A DNA stretch of 64,000 nt from an uncultured Pelagibacteraceae bacterium. GTDB taxonomy: Bacteria > Pseudomonadota > Alphaproteobacteria > Pelagibacterales > Pelagibacteraceae. The number at the start of each line of letters is the position of its first letter. The first letter of the stretch is position 1. The DNA lies in assembly GCA_902570785.1 (NCBI GenBank), contig CACFZK010000002.1:46229-110228 (forward strand), written 5' to 3'. This document shows, one piece after another, positions 8,708 through 16,036 of this stretch. Both the position numbers and the translations under genes were made by a program. The notes under the pieces were generated by a model. It did not search any database. It saw nothing but the letters and a program-made list of their open reading frames with translations, and was not told where the DNA came from.

Positions 8708-9660
8708 TGTCAGTATTATTAATAGCAGAGCATAATAATAAAAATCTCAAACCATTTACTTTAAATGCATTAAGTGCTGCATCAAAAATCGATGCCGAGG
8801 TACATGTATTGGTTGCTGGCAGCGGATGTGAAAGTGTTGCAAAAGAAGTTGCTGCAGTTCCTTTAGTTAAAAAAGTTTTACTCTGTGATTCACCTAATTA
8901 TCAAAACTATTTACCAGAAAATTTAGCACCTTTGGTAACTAAGAATGCCGATAAATATGATCATATTGTTGCATCAGCGAATACATTTGGAAAAAACTTT
9001 ATGCCAAGAGTTGCTGCTGTATTAGACACTTCTCAAGTAAGTGATGTAATAAAAGTTAATTCGCCTGATACATTTGTAAGACCAATTTATGCAGGTAACG
9101 CTTTTGCGACTGTAAAAAGTAATGACAAAAAAAGATGTGTAACAATTAGACCAACTTCTTTTGAACCTGCACCTAAAACAGGAGGTTCTGCACAAGTTGA
9201 AAAAGTAGAGGCAGCTGATGTTCCTAATTTTTCAAAGTTTGTCAAAAGAGAAGAAACAAAATCAGAAAGACCTGAACTTGGAACTGCTAGAATAGTAGTG
9301 TCTGGTGGACGAGGGCTAGAAAGTGGAGAAAATTTTAAACTCATAACTGATATTGCTGATAAATTAAACGCAGCAGTTGGTGCATCACGTGCAGCTGTTG
9401 ATGCAGGTTACATAAGCAATGATCATCAAGTTGGTCAAACAGGAAAAGTTGTTGTGCCAGATTTATATATTGCAGTTGGAATTTCAGGAGCGATTCAACA
9501 CCTGGCTGGAATGAAAGAGAGCAAAATAATTGTCGCAATTAACAAAGATGGTGAAGCTCCAATATTCAGTATCGCTGATTATGGTTTAGAAGCAGACTTA
9601 TTCAAAGCCCTTCCCGAGTTCCTTTCCGAGTTAAACAAACTCAATACTATCCAAAAATAA
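8707..9660 (+). CDS. etfA: Electron transfer flavoprotein alpha subunit
   Basis: 317 residues. The N-terminal half is the EtfB-like Rossmann domain. The C-terminal half carries the FAD signature with VSGGRGLESGENF, VGASRAAVDAGYI, QVGQTGKVV and PDLYIAVGISGAIQH, the last being diagnostic of EtfA. It forms the soluble ETF heterodimer with the preceding gene. It overlaps etfB by one base and is followed 21 bases later by ETF-QO, giving an unbroken electron path from dimethylglycine dehydrogenase to the quinone pool. Confidence 0.96.
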   Translation: MSVLLIAEHNNKNLKPFTLNALSAASKIDAEVHVLVAGSGCESVAKEVAAVPLVKKVLLCDSPNYQNYLPENLAPLVTKNADKYDHIVASANTFGKNFMPRVAAVLDTSQVSDVIKVNSPDTFVRPIYAGNAFATVKSNDKKRCVTIRPTSFEPAPKTGGSAQVEKVEAADVPNFSKFVKREETKSERPELGTARIVVSGGRGLESGENFKLITDIADKLNAAVGASRAAVDAGYISNDHQVGQTGKVVVPDLYIAVGISGAIQHLAGMKESKIIVAINKDGEAPIFSIADYGLEADLFKALPEFLSELNKLNTIQK

Positions 9661-9681
9661 TTAGTTTGATATAGTCTCGTC

Positions 9682-11289
9682 ATGGCGCGAGAAGCAACAG
9701 AATATGATGTAGTAATAGTAGGAGCTGGTCCAGCGGGTTTATCTACGGCAATTAAATTAAAACAATTAGATCCCAAACTAAATGTATGTATTTTAGAAAA
9801 AGGATCTGAAGTAGGTGCTCATATTTTAAGTGGAAATGTTTTAGAAACAAGAGCTCTCGATGAATTATTGCCAAAATGGAGAGAGCAAGGAGCACCAATT
9901 AAAACGAAAGTCTCAAAAGAAAAGTTTTTATTTTTAGGAAAAAATTCCTCATTAAGTTGGCCAACTTGGCTTTTACCAGCAGTTCAAAAAAATCATAATA
10001 ATTATATTGTAAGTCTTGCAAATTTATGTCGTTGGTTGGCAGAGCAGGCTGAAAAATTGGGAGTTGAAATTTTCCCTGGATTTCCAGCAAGCGAAGTACT
10101 TTATAACGAAGATGGATCTATAAAAGGAGTAGCAACTCTAGATATGGGTTTAGATAAAGATGGAAATAAAAAAGATGGTTATCAAGAGGGAATGGAATTG
10201 CATGCTAAGGTTACTATTTTTTCTGAAGGTTGTAGAGGGCATTTAGGAAAAGAATTAATTAAAAAATTTAATCTTGATGAGGGAAAAAATCCTCAACAAT
10301 ACGGAATTGGTTTAAAAGAAATATGGGAAGTAAGCGATGAACAGCATCAGGAAGGTTTGGTTATGCATACAGCTGGCTGGCCTTTAGATAGCAAAACATA
10401 TGGTGGAAGTTTTATTTATCACGCTGAAAAAAAACAAATTTATATTGGTTACGTGATTGGTCTTGATTACCAAAACCCACACCTATCACCTTTTGATGAG
10501 TTTCAAAGATTTAAAACCCATAAGGCAATTAGAAAAATGCTAGAAGGTGGAAAAAGAATTTCATTCGGAGCTAGAGCCTTAATTGAAGGTGGTCTTCAAA
10601 GTTTACCTAAAATGCACATGCCTGGTGCTTTATTGGTTGGGTGCGATGCAGGAACTTTAAATATGCCTAAGATTAAAGGAACACATACCGCAATGAAGAG
10701 CGGAATGATTGCAGCAGAAACTATTATTGAGCATTTTAAAAATAAAAGAACATTATCTTATTATGAAGAATTATTTAAAAAAAGTTGGGTTTACCAAGAG
10801 TTACATGCAGCAAGAAATGTTAAACCAAGTTTTAGTTGGGGTTTATTATTAGGGATTATTTTTACAGGTATCGACCAAATATTATTCAGGGGTAAATTAC
10901 CATTTACTCTTAAACACAAGCATGCTGATCATGAGGCGTTAAAACCTTCAGCTCAAATGCCTAAAATAGATTATCCAAAACCTGACGGAAAACTTACTTT
11001 TGATAAAACAAGTTCAGTTTATTTGACAGGTACTAATCACACAGATAATCAACCTGTACACCTTAAATTAAAAGATCCTAATTTGCCGGTGAGTTATACT
11101 TTAAGTAAGTACGATGAACCTGCTCAAAGATACTGCCCAGTGGGCGTTTATGAAATTCAACAAGAAAAATTTGTAATAAATTCACAAAACTGTATTCACT
11201 GTAAAACTTGCGATATTAAAGAACCTTCTCAGAATATTACCTGGGTCGCCCCTGAAGGCGGCGGCGGACCTAAGTACGGTAATATGTAA
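9682..11289 (+). CDS. Electron transfer flavoprotein-ubiquinone oxidoreductase
   Basis: 535 residues, close to the usual ETF-QO length. FAD-binding motif GAGPAGLS is near the N-terminus (VVIVGAGPAG). The C-terminal ferredoxin-like part carries YCPVGVYE and then NCIHCKTCDIKEPSQNI, supplying the four Cys for one 4Fe-4S cluster. The protein is monotopic in the inner membrane and passes electrons from reduced ETF to ubiquinone. No multi-pass segments are expected. It closes the DMGDH-etfBA transcription unit, and its stop shares one base with the following EamA gene. Confidence 0.95.
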   Translation: MAREATEYDVVIVGAGPAGLSTAIKLKQLDPKLNVCILEKGSEVGAHILSGNVLETRALDELLPKWREQGAPIKTKVSKEKFLFLGKNSSLSWPTWLLPAVQKNHNNYIVSLANLCRWLAEQAEKLGVEIFPGFPASEVLYNEDGSIKGVATLDMGLDKDGNKKDGYQEGMELHAKVTIFSEGCRGHLGKELIKKFNLDEGKNPQQYGIGLKEIWEVSDEQHQEGLVMHTAGWPLDSKTYGGSFIYHAEKKQIYIGYVIGLDYQNPHLSPFDEFQRFKTHKAIRKMLEGGKRISFGARALIEGGLQSLPKMHMPGALLVGCDAGTLNMPKIKGTHTAMKSGMIAAETIIEHFKNKRTLSYYEELFKKSWVYQELHAARNVKPSFSWGLLLGIIFTGIDQILFRGKLPFTLKHKHADHEALKPSAQMPKIDYPKPDGKLTFDKTSSVYLTGTNHTDNQPVHLKLKDPNLPVSYTLSKYDEPAQRYCPVGVYEIQQEKFVINSQNCIHCKTCDIKEPSQNITWVAPEGGGGPKYGNM

Positions 11290-12182
11290 TGTCAAAAAAT
11301 AAAATTAGCTCAGCTATGTTTTTTGTTTTATTAGCTGGGTTAATCTGGTCTTTCGGTCCATTAGTGATAAGAAATATGGACAATGCTGAACTTGTTCCAT
11401 GGCAGTATTCTTTAATAAGAGGGTTAGCAATTTTTTTAATTTTAAATCTTTATTTATTTTTAGTCGAAGGCACAAACTTTATTAATAATTATAATAAAAT
11501 AGGCACATCAGGATTAATTGGAGGAATAAGTCTTGGTGTTGCTAATATAACTTTTATTCTCTCATTAACAACAACCTCAGCCGCAGTTACTCTTTTGATG
11601 TTAGGTGCATTACCTTTTATAGCGGCAATAGTTGCTTATATTGTTTTAAACGAAAAAATATCTAAAACCACTTTGATAGCCATAACAATTGCAGCAGCTG
11701 GAATAATATTTATGTGTTTTGATAGTATTCAAACTGGGACACTGTTTGGTCTTGTTAATGGATTAATATCTTCTTTAGGGTTTGCAATATTTACAGTTAC
11801 TCTAAGATATAAAAAAAATACTCCAAAACTAACAACTGTATCTATAGCAGGATTATTTGCAGCCGGTGTTTCTTTGTTAGTTTTGATTTTTAATGACAGT
11901 AATATTTTTATGACTTTAAAAAACACTTCACTCTCGTCACTACATGGATTTATAGTTTGTTCAGCACTTATTTTATATTCAGCAAAATCAAAATATCTAC
12001 CAGCTGCTGATCTAACTCTTCTATCGCTCACAGAAATTTTGGGTGGAATTTTTTGGGTTTGGCTTCCTTTATTAGGGATTAATGAGGTTCCAAGTAATAA
12101 TACAATTATTGGAGGAGTTATAATTAGCTTGGCAATTATCTTTTACGGTTTAAATACAAGACGTTATATTTTTAGATATTAA
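11289..12182 (+). CDS. EamA/DMT-family transporter
   Basis: 297 residues with ten hydrophobic segments arranged as two EamA repeats (about residues 8-140 and 150-290), characteristic of drug/metabolite transporters. The N-terminal LLAGLIWSFGPLVIRNMD is typical. The first base overlaps the ETF-QO stop, so it is probably the last gene of that operon. Substrate cannot be deduced; many members export amino acids or their analogues. It converges on the minus-strand gene at 12179 with a four-base overlap. Confidence 0.8.
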   Translation: MSKNKISSAMFFVLLAGLIWSFGPLVIRNMDNAELVPWQYSLIRGLAIFLILNLYLFLVEGTNFINNYNKIGTSGLIGGISLGVANITFILSLTTTSAAVTLLMLGALPFIAAIVAYIVLNEKISKTTLIAITIAAAGIIFMCFDSIQTGTLFGLVNGLISSLGFAIFTVTLRYKKNTPKLTTVSIAGLFAAGVSLLVLIFNDSNIFMTLKNTSLSSLHGFIVCSALILYSAKSKYLPAADLTLLSLTEILGGIFWVWLPLLGINEVPSNNTIIGGVIISLAIIFYGLNTRRYIFRY

Positions 12183-12838
12183 TTAGATTTAGCTATTCCC
12201 TCAAGCTCATCTGACTCGAAGACTATTTTTTCCGAAACATTTTTTGAGATGTACAACATTGCTTTAACGACATTATGAATCTTTATAGGTTTATATTTTT
12301 TTAAACTTCCAAAAGCAAATAGAGTTAAAGTATTCATAACAGGTGTAAAGATTACCTCACCTAATCTAAATGACTTTCTATTACCAATTAATAAGGATGG
12401 TCTGATGATAGCAAGCTTTGAAAAGTTTAAATTTTTCAATTGCTCTTCCACTTGGCCTTTATTTTTTAAATAATTACTTGATGCATTTGGATTAGCACCA
12501 ATAGATGAGACGTAATAAAAAGATTTCACTGAGTTTGTTTTTGCTATTTTCGCAACATCAACTGGAATATTATATTCAACTCTTCTGTATTCATCCTTAT
12601 TAGGTGTATCTTTTTTAGTGGTGCCAATACAAAAAAAACAATCATCTCCAATTATTTTATCTTTATATTGTTCTAGATTGGAAAAATCAGTCTTAATAAT
12701 TTCTACTTTTGGATTATTGACTTCAGGTATAGAGCGAACAAAAACTTTAATCTTATCGTAAGAATTATTTAAAAGAATAGTTTTAAATAACTCGTTTCCA
12801 ATTAAACCTGATGAACCAAATATTAATGCAGTTTTCAT
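12179..12838 (-). CDS. NAD(P)-binding Rossmann-fold protein, HTATIP2-like
   Basis: 219 residues with an atypical short-chain dehydrogenase fold. The N-terminal nucleotide motif is GSSGLIG (residues 8-14), VSSIGAN sits mid-protein, and a Tyr-x-x-x-Lys pair appears in NYLKNKGQVE. The proportions match the HTATIP2/YbjT-like group of NAD(P)H-binding proteins, whose substrates are mostly unknown. It converges with the EamA gene, overlapping it by four bases, and lies 25 bases downstream of the Anbu gene on the same strand, so it may be co-transcribed with it. Confidence 0.7.
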   Translation of the reverse strand: MKTALIFGSSGLIGNELFKTILLNNSYDKIKVFVRSIPEVNNPKVEIIKTDFSNLEQYKDKIIGDDCFFCIGTTKKDTPNKDEYRRVEYNIPVDVAKIAKTNSVKSFYYVSSIGANPNASSNYLKNKGQVEEQLKNLNFSKLAIIRPSLLIGNRKSFRLGEVIFTPVMNTLTLFAFGSLKKYKPIKIHNVVKAMLYISKNVSEKIVFESDELEGIAKSN

Positions 12839-12863
12839 AAATTAAATTTGGAGAGTAGGGCTA

Positions 12864-13586
12864 TTATATTTCCCAATCAAATCTTGGAAATGTATCGAAT
12901 AGTTTAACAACTTTATCAGACCATTGATTACAGACTTTGGCGTAGTCTTCGTCTGTAGTATTTAAACATTTTAAGGAGGTAACTTTGTTTGTATCTTTTT
13001 TGTAAATAGCAAAATCTATCGGAGGTCCCACAGTCAAATCACTTTTTAAAGTGGAGTCCATTGAAATTAAAGCACATCTTGAAGCATCACCTATTTTCAC
13101 ACTCGGCGTTATTACTCTGTCAAGAATTGGTTTTCCATATTTAACCTCGCCAATTACTAAATATGGTTTGCTATCAGCTGGTCTAATAAAATTTCCCTGC
13201 GGATAAACTAGATAAATTTCTTGAGGTTGACCTTTAATTTGACCGCCAACAATAAACGTTGCTCCAAGAGTAAGAATGTCTGTGTTAACCCCATCTGGCG
13301 ATGAATGTTTAATGTTTAATTTACCCAAATAAGTCGCGATCTGCTCGAAATCTTTACATGTATTAAGATTCGGACCATTTTTGCTTTTTAAATCTTTTTC
13401 TATAGATTTATAGACCGCTTGAGATGTACCTAAATTCCCTGAAGTTACTATGAATATCGTTCTATCATCTACATCATGAGTGAACATCTTAGAATAGATA
13501 TTCACATTATCCATACCAGCATTTGTTCTTGAGTCGGAGGCAAATACTAAACCCTCTTTAGTTTTTATTCCGATACAATATGTCAT
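12864..13586 (-). CDS. Anbu, proteasome-type Ntn-hydrolase (ancestral beta subunit)
   Basis: 240 residues, the Anbu size. The product begins MTYCIGIKTKEGLVFASDSRTNAG; after Met removal Thr2 would be the N-terminal nucleophile, with D18 in the segment ASDSRT following the 20S proteasome plan. No propeptide is seen, as is usual in Anbu. The family forms helical or ring assemblies of uncertain function. Elsewhere the gene typically sits beside a circularly permuted ATP-grasp ligase, an alpha-E protein and a transglutaminase-like protein. Here only the ATP-grasp partner is adjacent (divergent, 13699), and the other two are missing from the window. Confidence 0.88.
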   Translation of the reverse strand: MTYCIGIKTKEGLVFASDSRTNAGMDNVNIYSKMFTHDVDDRTIFIVTSGNLGTSQAVYKSIEKDLKSKNGPNLNTCKDFEQIATYLGKLNIKHSSPDGVNTDILTLGATFIVGGQIKGQPQEIYLVYPQGNFIRPADSKPYLVIGEVKYGKPILDRVITPSVKIGDASRCALISMDSTLKSDLTVGPPIDFAIYKKDTNKVTSLKCLNTTDEDYAKVCNQWSDKVVKLFDTFPRFDWEI

Positions 13587-13698
13587 GATAGAATACTTAA
13601 TTAAAAAATGTTAAACATTCAAATTAATTATTACATGTCAGCTATCTAATTAATGCAATTGCTTGTAACGTTAAATTGTAAACAATGAAGGAATGTTA

Positions 13699-15141
13699 AT
13701 GGCGTCACTATGGGATAAATATGATTCTGACACCACCTATGATGAATATCTAGGTGAAGATAATAAGCTTAGAAAACAAGCTAAGGTAATCTCGAATATA
13801 CTCGAAAGAATAGGTAGTAAAAAACTTCAAGAGATTGAGAGAAATTGTGCAAGCACAATAAGTGCGAGGGGAATTAATTTTCGTGTTTATTCTTCTGGAC
13901 AAAAGGCTCAAGAAAAAAAGTGGCCGCTCGATATAATCCCAAGAATTATTCCAAAAAAAGATTGGTCTAAAGTATCAAAAGGGTTATTACAAAGAGTCAA
14001 GGCTCTTAATCTTTTCATTGACGATGTCTATAATGATAAAAAGATATTTAAAGATAACGTTATTCCAAGAGAACTAGTTTTTAACTCTCCTTATTATTTA
14101 AAAGAGTGTGATGGTTTTTCACCAAAACATAAAGCGTGGTCAAATATTTCTGGTATAGATTTAATTAGAAATATCAAAGGAGACTTTTTGGTCTTAGAGG
14201 ACAATTTAAGAGTTCCTTCAGGGATTTCATATATGCTTGAAAATAGAATGGTTATGCGTGATGTATTCCCTGAATTATTTACTAGATATAAAGTTTCAGA
14301 TATTCATCAATACCCAAACAAACTTTACAACTGCATGCTTGAGTGTATTCCAAAAAAAACTAAAGATCCTCACATGTGTGTTTTAACTCCAGGAAGAGCC
14401 AACTCTGCATATTTTGAACACAGATTTTTATCGGAACAAATGGGTATAGCTCTCGTAGAAGGTAAAGATTTATTTGTTGAGAAAGATGTTGTTTACATGA
14501 AAACTGTTAGAGGAAAATTAAAAGTTGATTGTATCTACAGAAGACTTGATGACACATTTTTAGACCCTAAGGCCTTTTACAAAGGATCTTTAATTGGAGT
14601 TCCAGGATTATTTAAAGCTTGGAGAAAAGGTAACGTAGGAATTTTAAATGCACCAGGAACAGGAATAGCCGATGATAAAGCAATTTATTCTTACGTTGAT
14701 AAAATGATAGTTTATTATTTAGGTGAGCAACCGAAAATACAACAAGTTGAAACTTTACTTTGTAGTGAAAAAATCCATAGAGAACATGTAATAGAAAATA
14801 TTTCTAAGTTTGTTGTAAAACCAACAAATGGTTCCGGTGGCAATGGTATTTTAATTGGACCACATGCTTCAAAAAAAAACAGAGAGGCAATGAAAAAAAA
14901 TATTTTAAAAAACCCTAGAAATTATATAGCACAACCTCTAGAAATTCTTTCAACAACACCAACAATCACAGAAAATAGTATTGAACCGAGACATTTGGAT
15001 TTAAGACCATTTATTTTAAGCGGAAAATCAACTTGGGTTACTACAGGTGGATTAACAAGGGTGGCATTAAAAAAAGGAAGTACGATTGTAAATAGTTCAC
15101 AAGGTGGCGGATCTAAAGATACAATGATAATCGATATGTAG
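13699..15141 (+). CDS. Circularly permuted ATP-grasp type 2 protein (Anbu-associated)
   Basis: 480 residues from the ATG at 13699. An in-frame ATG six bases earlier lacks a spaced ribosome site, whereas AAGGA at 13688-13692 is six bases from the chosen start. The body has DUF404/DUF407-like landmarks: GDFLVLEDNLRVPSG near residue 165, the FVVKPTNGSGGNGILIG glycine-rich loop near 375, and a conserved terminus SSQGGGSKDTMI. Family members are predicted peptide or amide ligases using ATP. It is divergent to the Anbu gene with about 110 bases between starts, so they probably share a control region. It lacks the alpha-E domain found fused or adjacent in other genomes. Confidence 0.88.
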   Translation: MASLWDKYDSDTTYDEYLGEDNKLRKQAKVISNILERIGSKKLQEIERNCASTISARGINFRVYSSGQKAQEKKWPLDIIPRIIPKKDWSKVSKGLLQRVKALNLFIDDVYNDKKIFKDNVIPRELVFNSPYYLKECDGFSPKHKAWSNISGIDLIRNIKGDFLVLEDNLRVPSGISYMLENRMVMRDVFPELFTRYKVSDIHQYPNKLYNCMLECIPKKTKDPHMCVLTPGRANSAYFEHRFLSEQMGIALVEGKDLFVEKDVVYMKTVRGKLKVDCIYRRLDDTFLDPKAFYKGSLIGVPGLFKAWRKGNVGILNAPGTGIADDKAIYSYVDKMIVYYLGEQPKIQQVETLLCSEKIHREHVIENISKFVVKPTNGSGGNGILIGPHASKKNREAMKKNILKNPRNYIAQPLEILSTTPTITENSIEPRHLDLRPFILSGKSTWVTTGGLTRVALKKGSTIVNSSQGGGSKDTMIIDM

Positions 15142-15143
15142 AT

Positions 15144-15515
15144 CTAAGAAAGATCTGCAGCAAATTCTTTTAACTTTTCAATTGGAACCAACTCTAAAGT
15201 TTTTTCATGAGTTGCTTTTAAATATATTGGACAACCTTTTCCTGCTTCAAGCGCTCTTGCGTACCAGCTAGCACAAACACACCACTTATCTCCATCTTTA
15301 AGTCCAGGAAAACCAAATTCAGGATGAGGAGTAATCAAATCATTGCCCGCTTGCTTACACCATTTCAAAAATTCATCATTAACCTTTACACAAACAGTAT
15401 GAAGTCCACGGTCATTTTTGTCTGTATTACAACAACCATCCCTAAACCATCCTGTCATAGGATCTGTAGAACAGCTTTCTAAAGTTTCTCCTAATACGTT
15501 TTTTTGTTTGCTCAT
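15144..15515 (-). CDS. DUF2237 family protein
   Basis: 123 residues matching the DUF2237 pattern: LGETLESCSTDPMTGWFRDGCC at the start (read as two motifs, LESCSTDPMTG and FRDGCC), GLHTVCVKV, PEFGFPGLKDGDKWCVCAS, and the ending LKATHEKTLELV. Many Cys residues are conserved, suggesting metal or disulfide chemistry, but the function is unknown. The start ATG abuts the soxG stop, so it is the last gene of the sarcosine oxidase operon. It ends two bases from the convergent ATP-grasp gene. Confidence 0.85.
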   Translation of the reverse strand: MSKQKNVLGETLESCSTDPMTGWFRDGCCNTDKNDRGLHTVCVKVNDEFLKWCKQAGNDLITPHPEFGFPGLKDGDKWCVCASWYARALEAGKGCPIYLKATHEKTLELVPIEKLKEFAADLS

Positions 15516-16036
15516 TATAAGTCTATTGTGTCCTGTAATCTTTTTTTGAAATAATCCTCATAAGATTTATTACATGTAATTAAATATTTATCCTCAAGAT
15601 TGTAAATTGTGCAGTCAATTCTTGCTATTAATGTCTGTGCGATTGTAAGAGGAGGAAATTTTTTTGAACGAAAATCAAAATGTGTTAGCTTATTTAAATA
15701 ATCTTTCATTTTATCGCCACTAAATTCAAAATAAACCTGCCCGTAAGAACAATCAGAAGCCAATAGTTCATCATTGGAATTCATAGTATTTATAATTTTT
15801 GACAATTCTTCGTCATCTTTATTTTTTAGGCAAATTAAACTCCACTGATCAAAAGACTGTTTTGCAAAAAGAAAATTCTCATTACTTATCATTCTGAGAT
15901 TGTCTTTAGGCGGCAAGAGAGATATTTCTCCGTTCACAGTTTCTGCAAATCGACCGTCACCTTTTCCTCTTAAAAGAATTTGTTGAAAGTCTCTTTGGGC
16001 AATATAAATTCCATCTCCAGAAAAAGTTCTTGTCAT
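15515..16036 (-). CDS. soxG: Sarcosine oxidase gamma subunit
   Basis: 173 residues. SoxG is a poorly conserved subunit with a GcvT-like fold. Supporting details are the N-terminal DFQQILLRGKGDGRF, the central FAKQSFDQWSLIC, the segment following it on a cofactor-domain-like scaffold (TIAQTLIARIDCTIY), and the position directly after soxA with a four-base overlap. Gamma stabilises the alpha-beta-delta complex of heterotetrameric sarcosine oxidase. The assignment rests mainly on operon position, size and these weak motifs. Confidence 0.8.
   Translation of the reverse strand: MTRTFSGDGIYIAQRDFQQILLRGKGDGRFAETVNGEISLLPPKDNLRMISNENFLFAKQSFDQWSLICLKNKDDEELSKIINTMNSNDELLASDCSYGQVYFEFSGDKMKDYLNKLTHFDFRSKKFPPLTIAQTLIARIDCTIYNLEDKYLITCNKSYEDYFKKRLQDTIDL

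Noticed and set aside
15140..15157. Inverted repeat AGATCT...AGATCT between the ATP-grasp and DUF2237 genes
   Set aside because: Stem of six with a five-base loop and no T-run. Too weak to call a terminator, and each arm is itself a palindrome.
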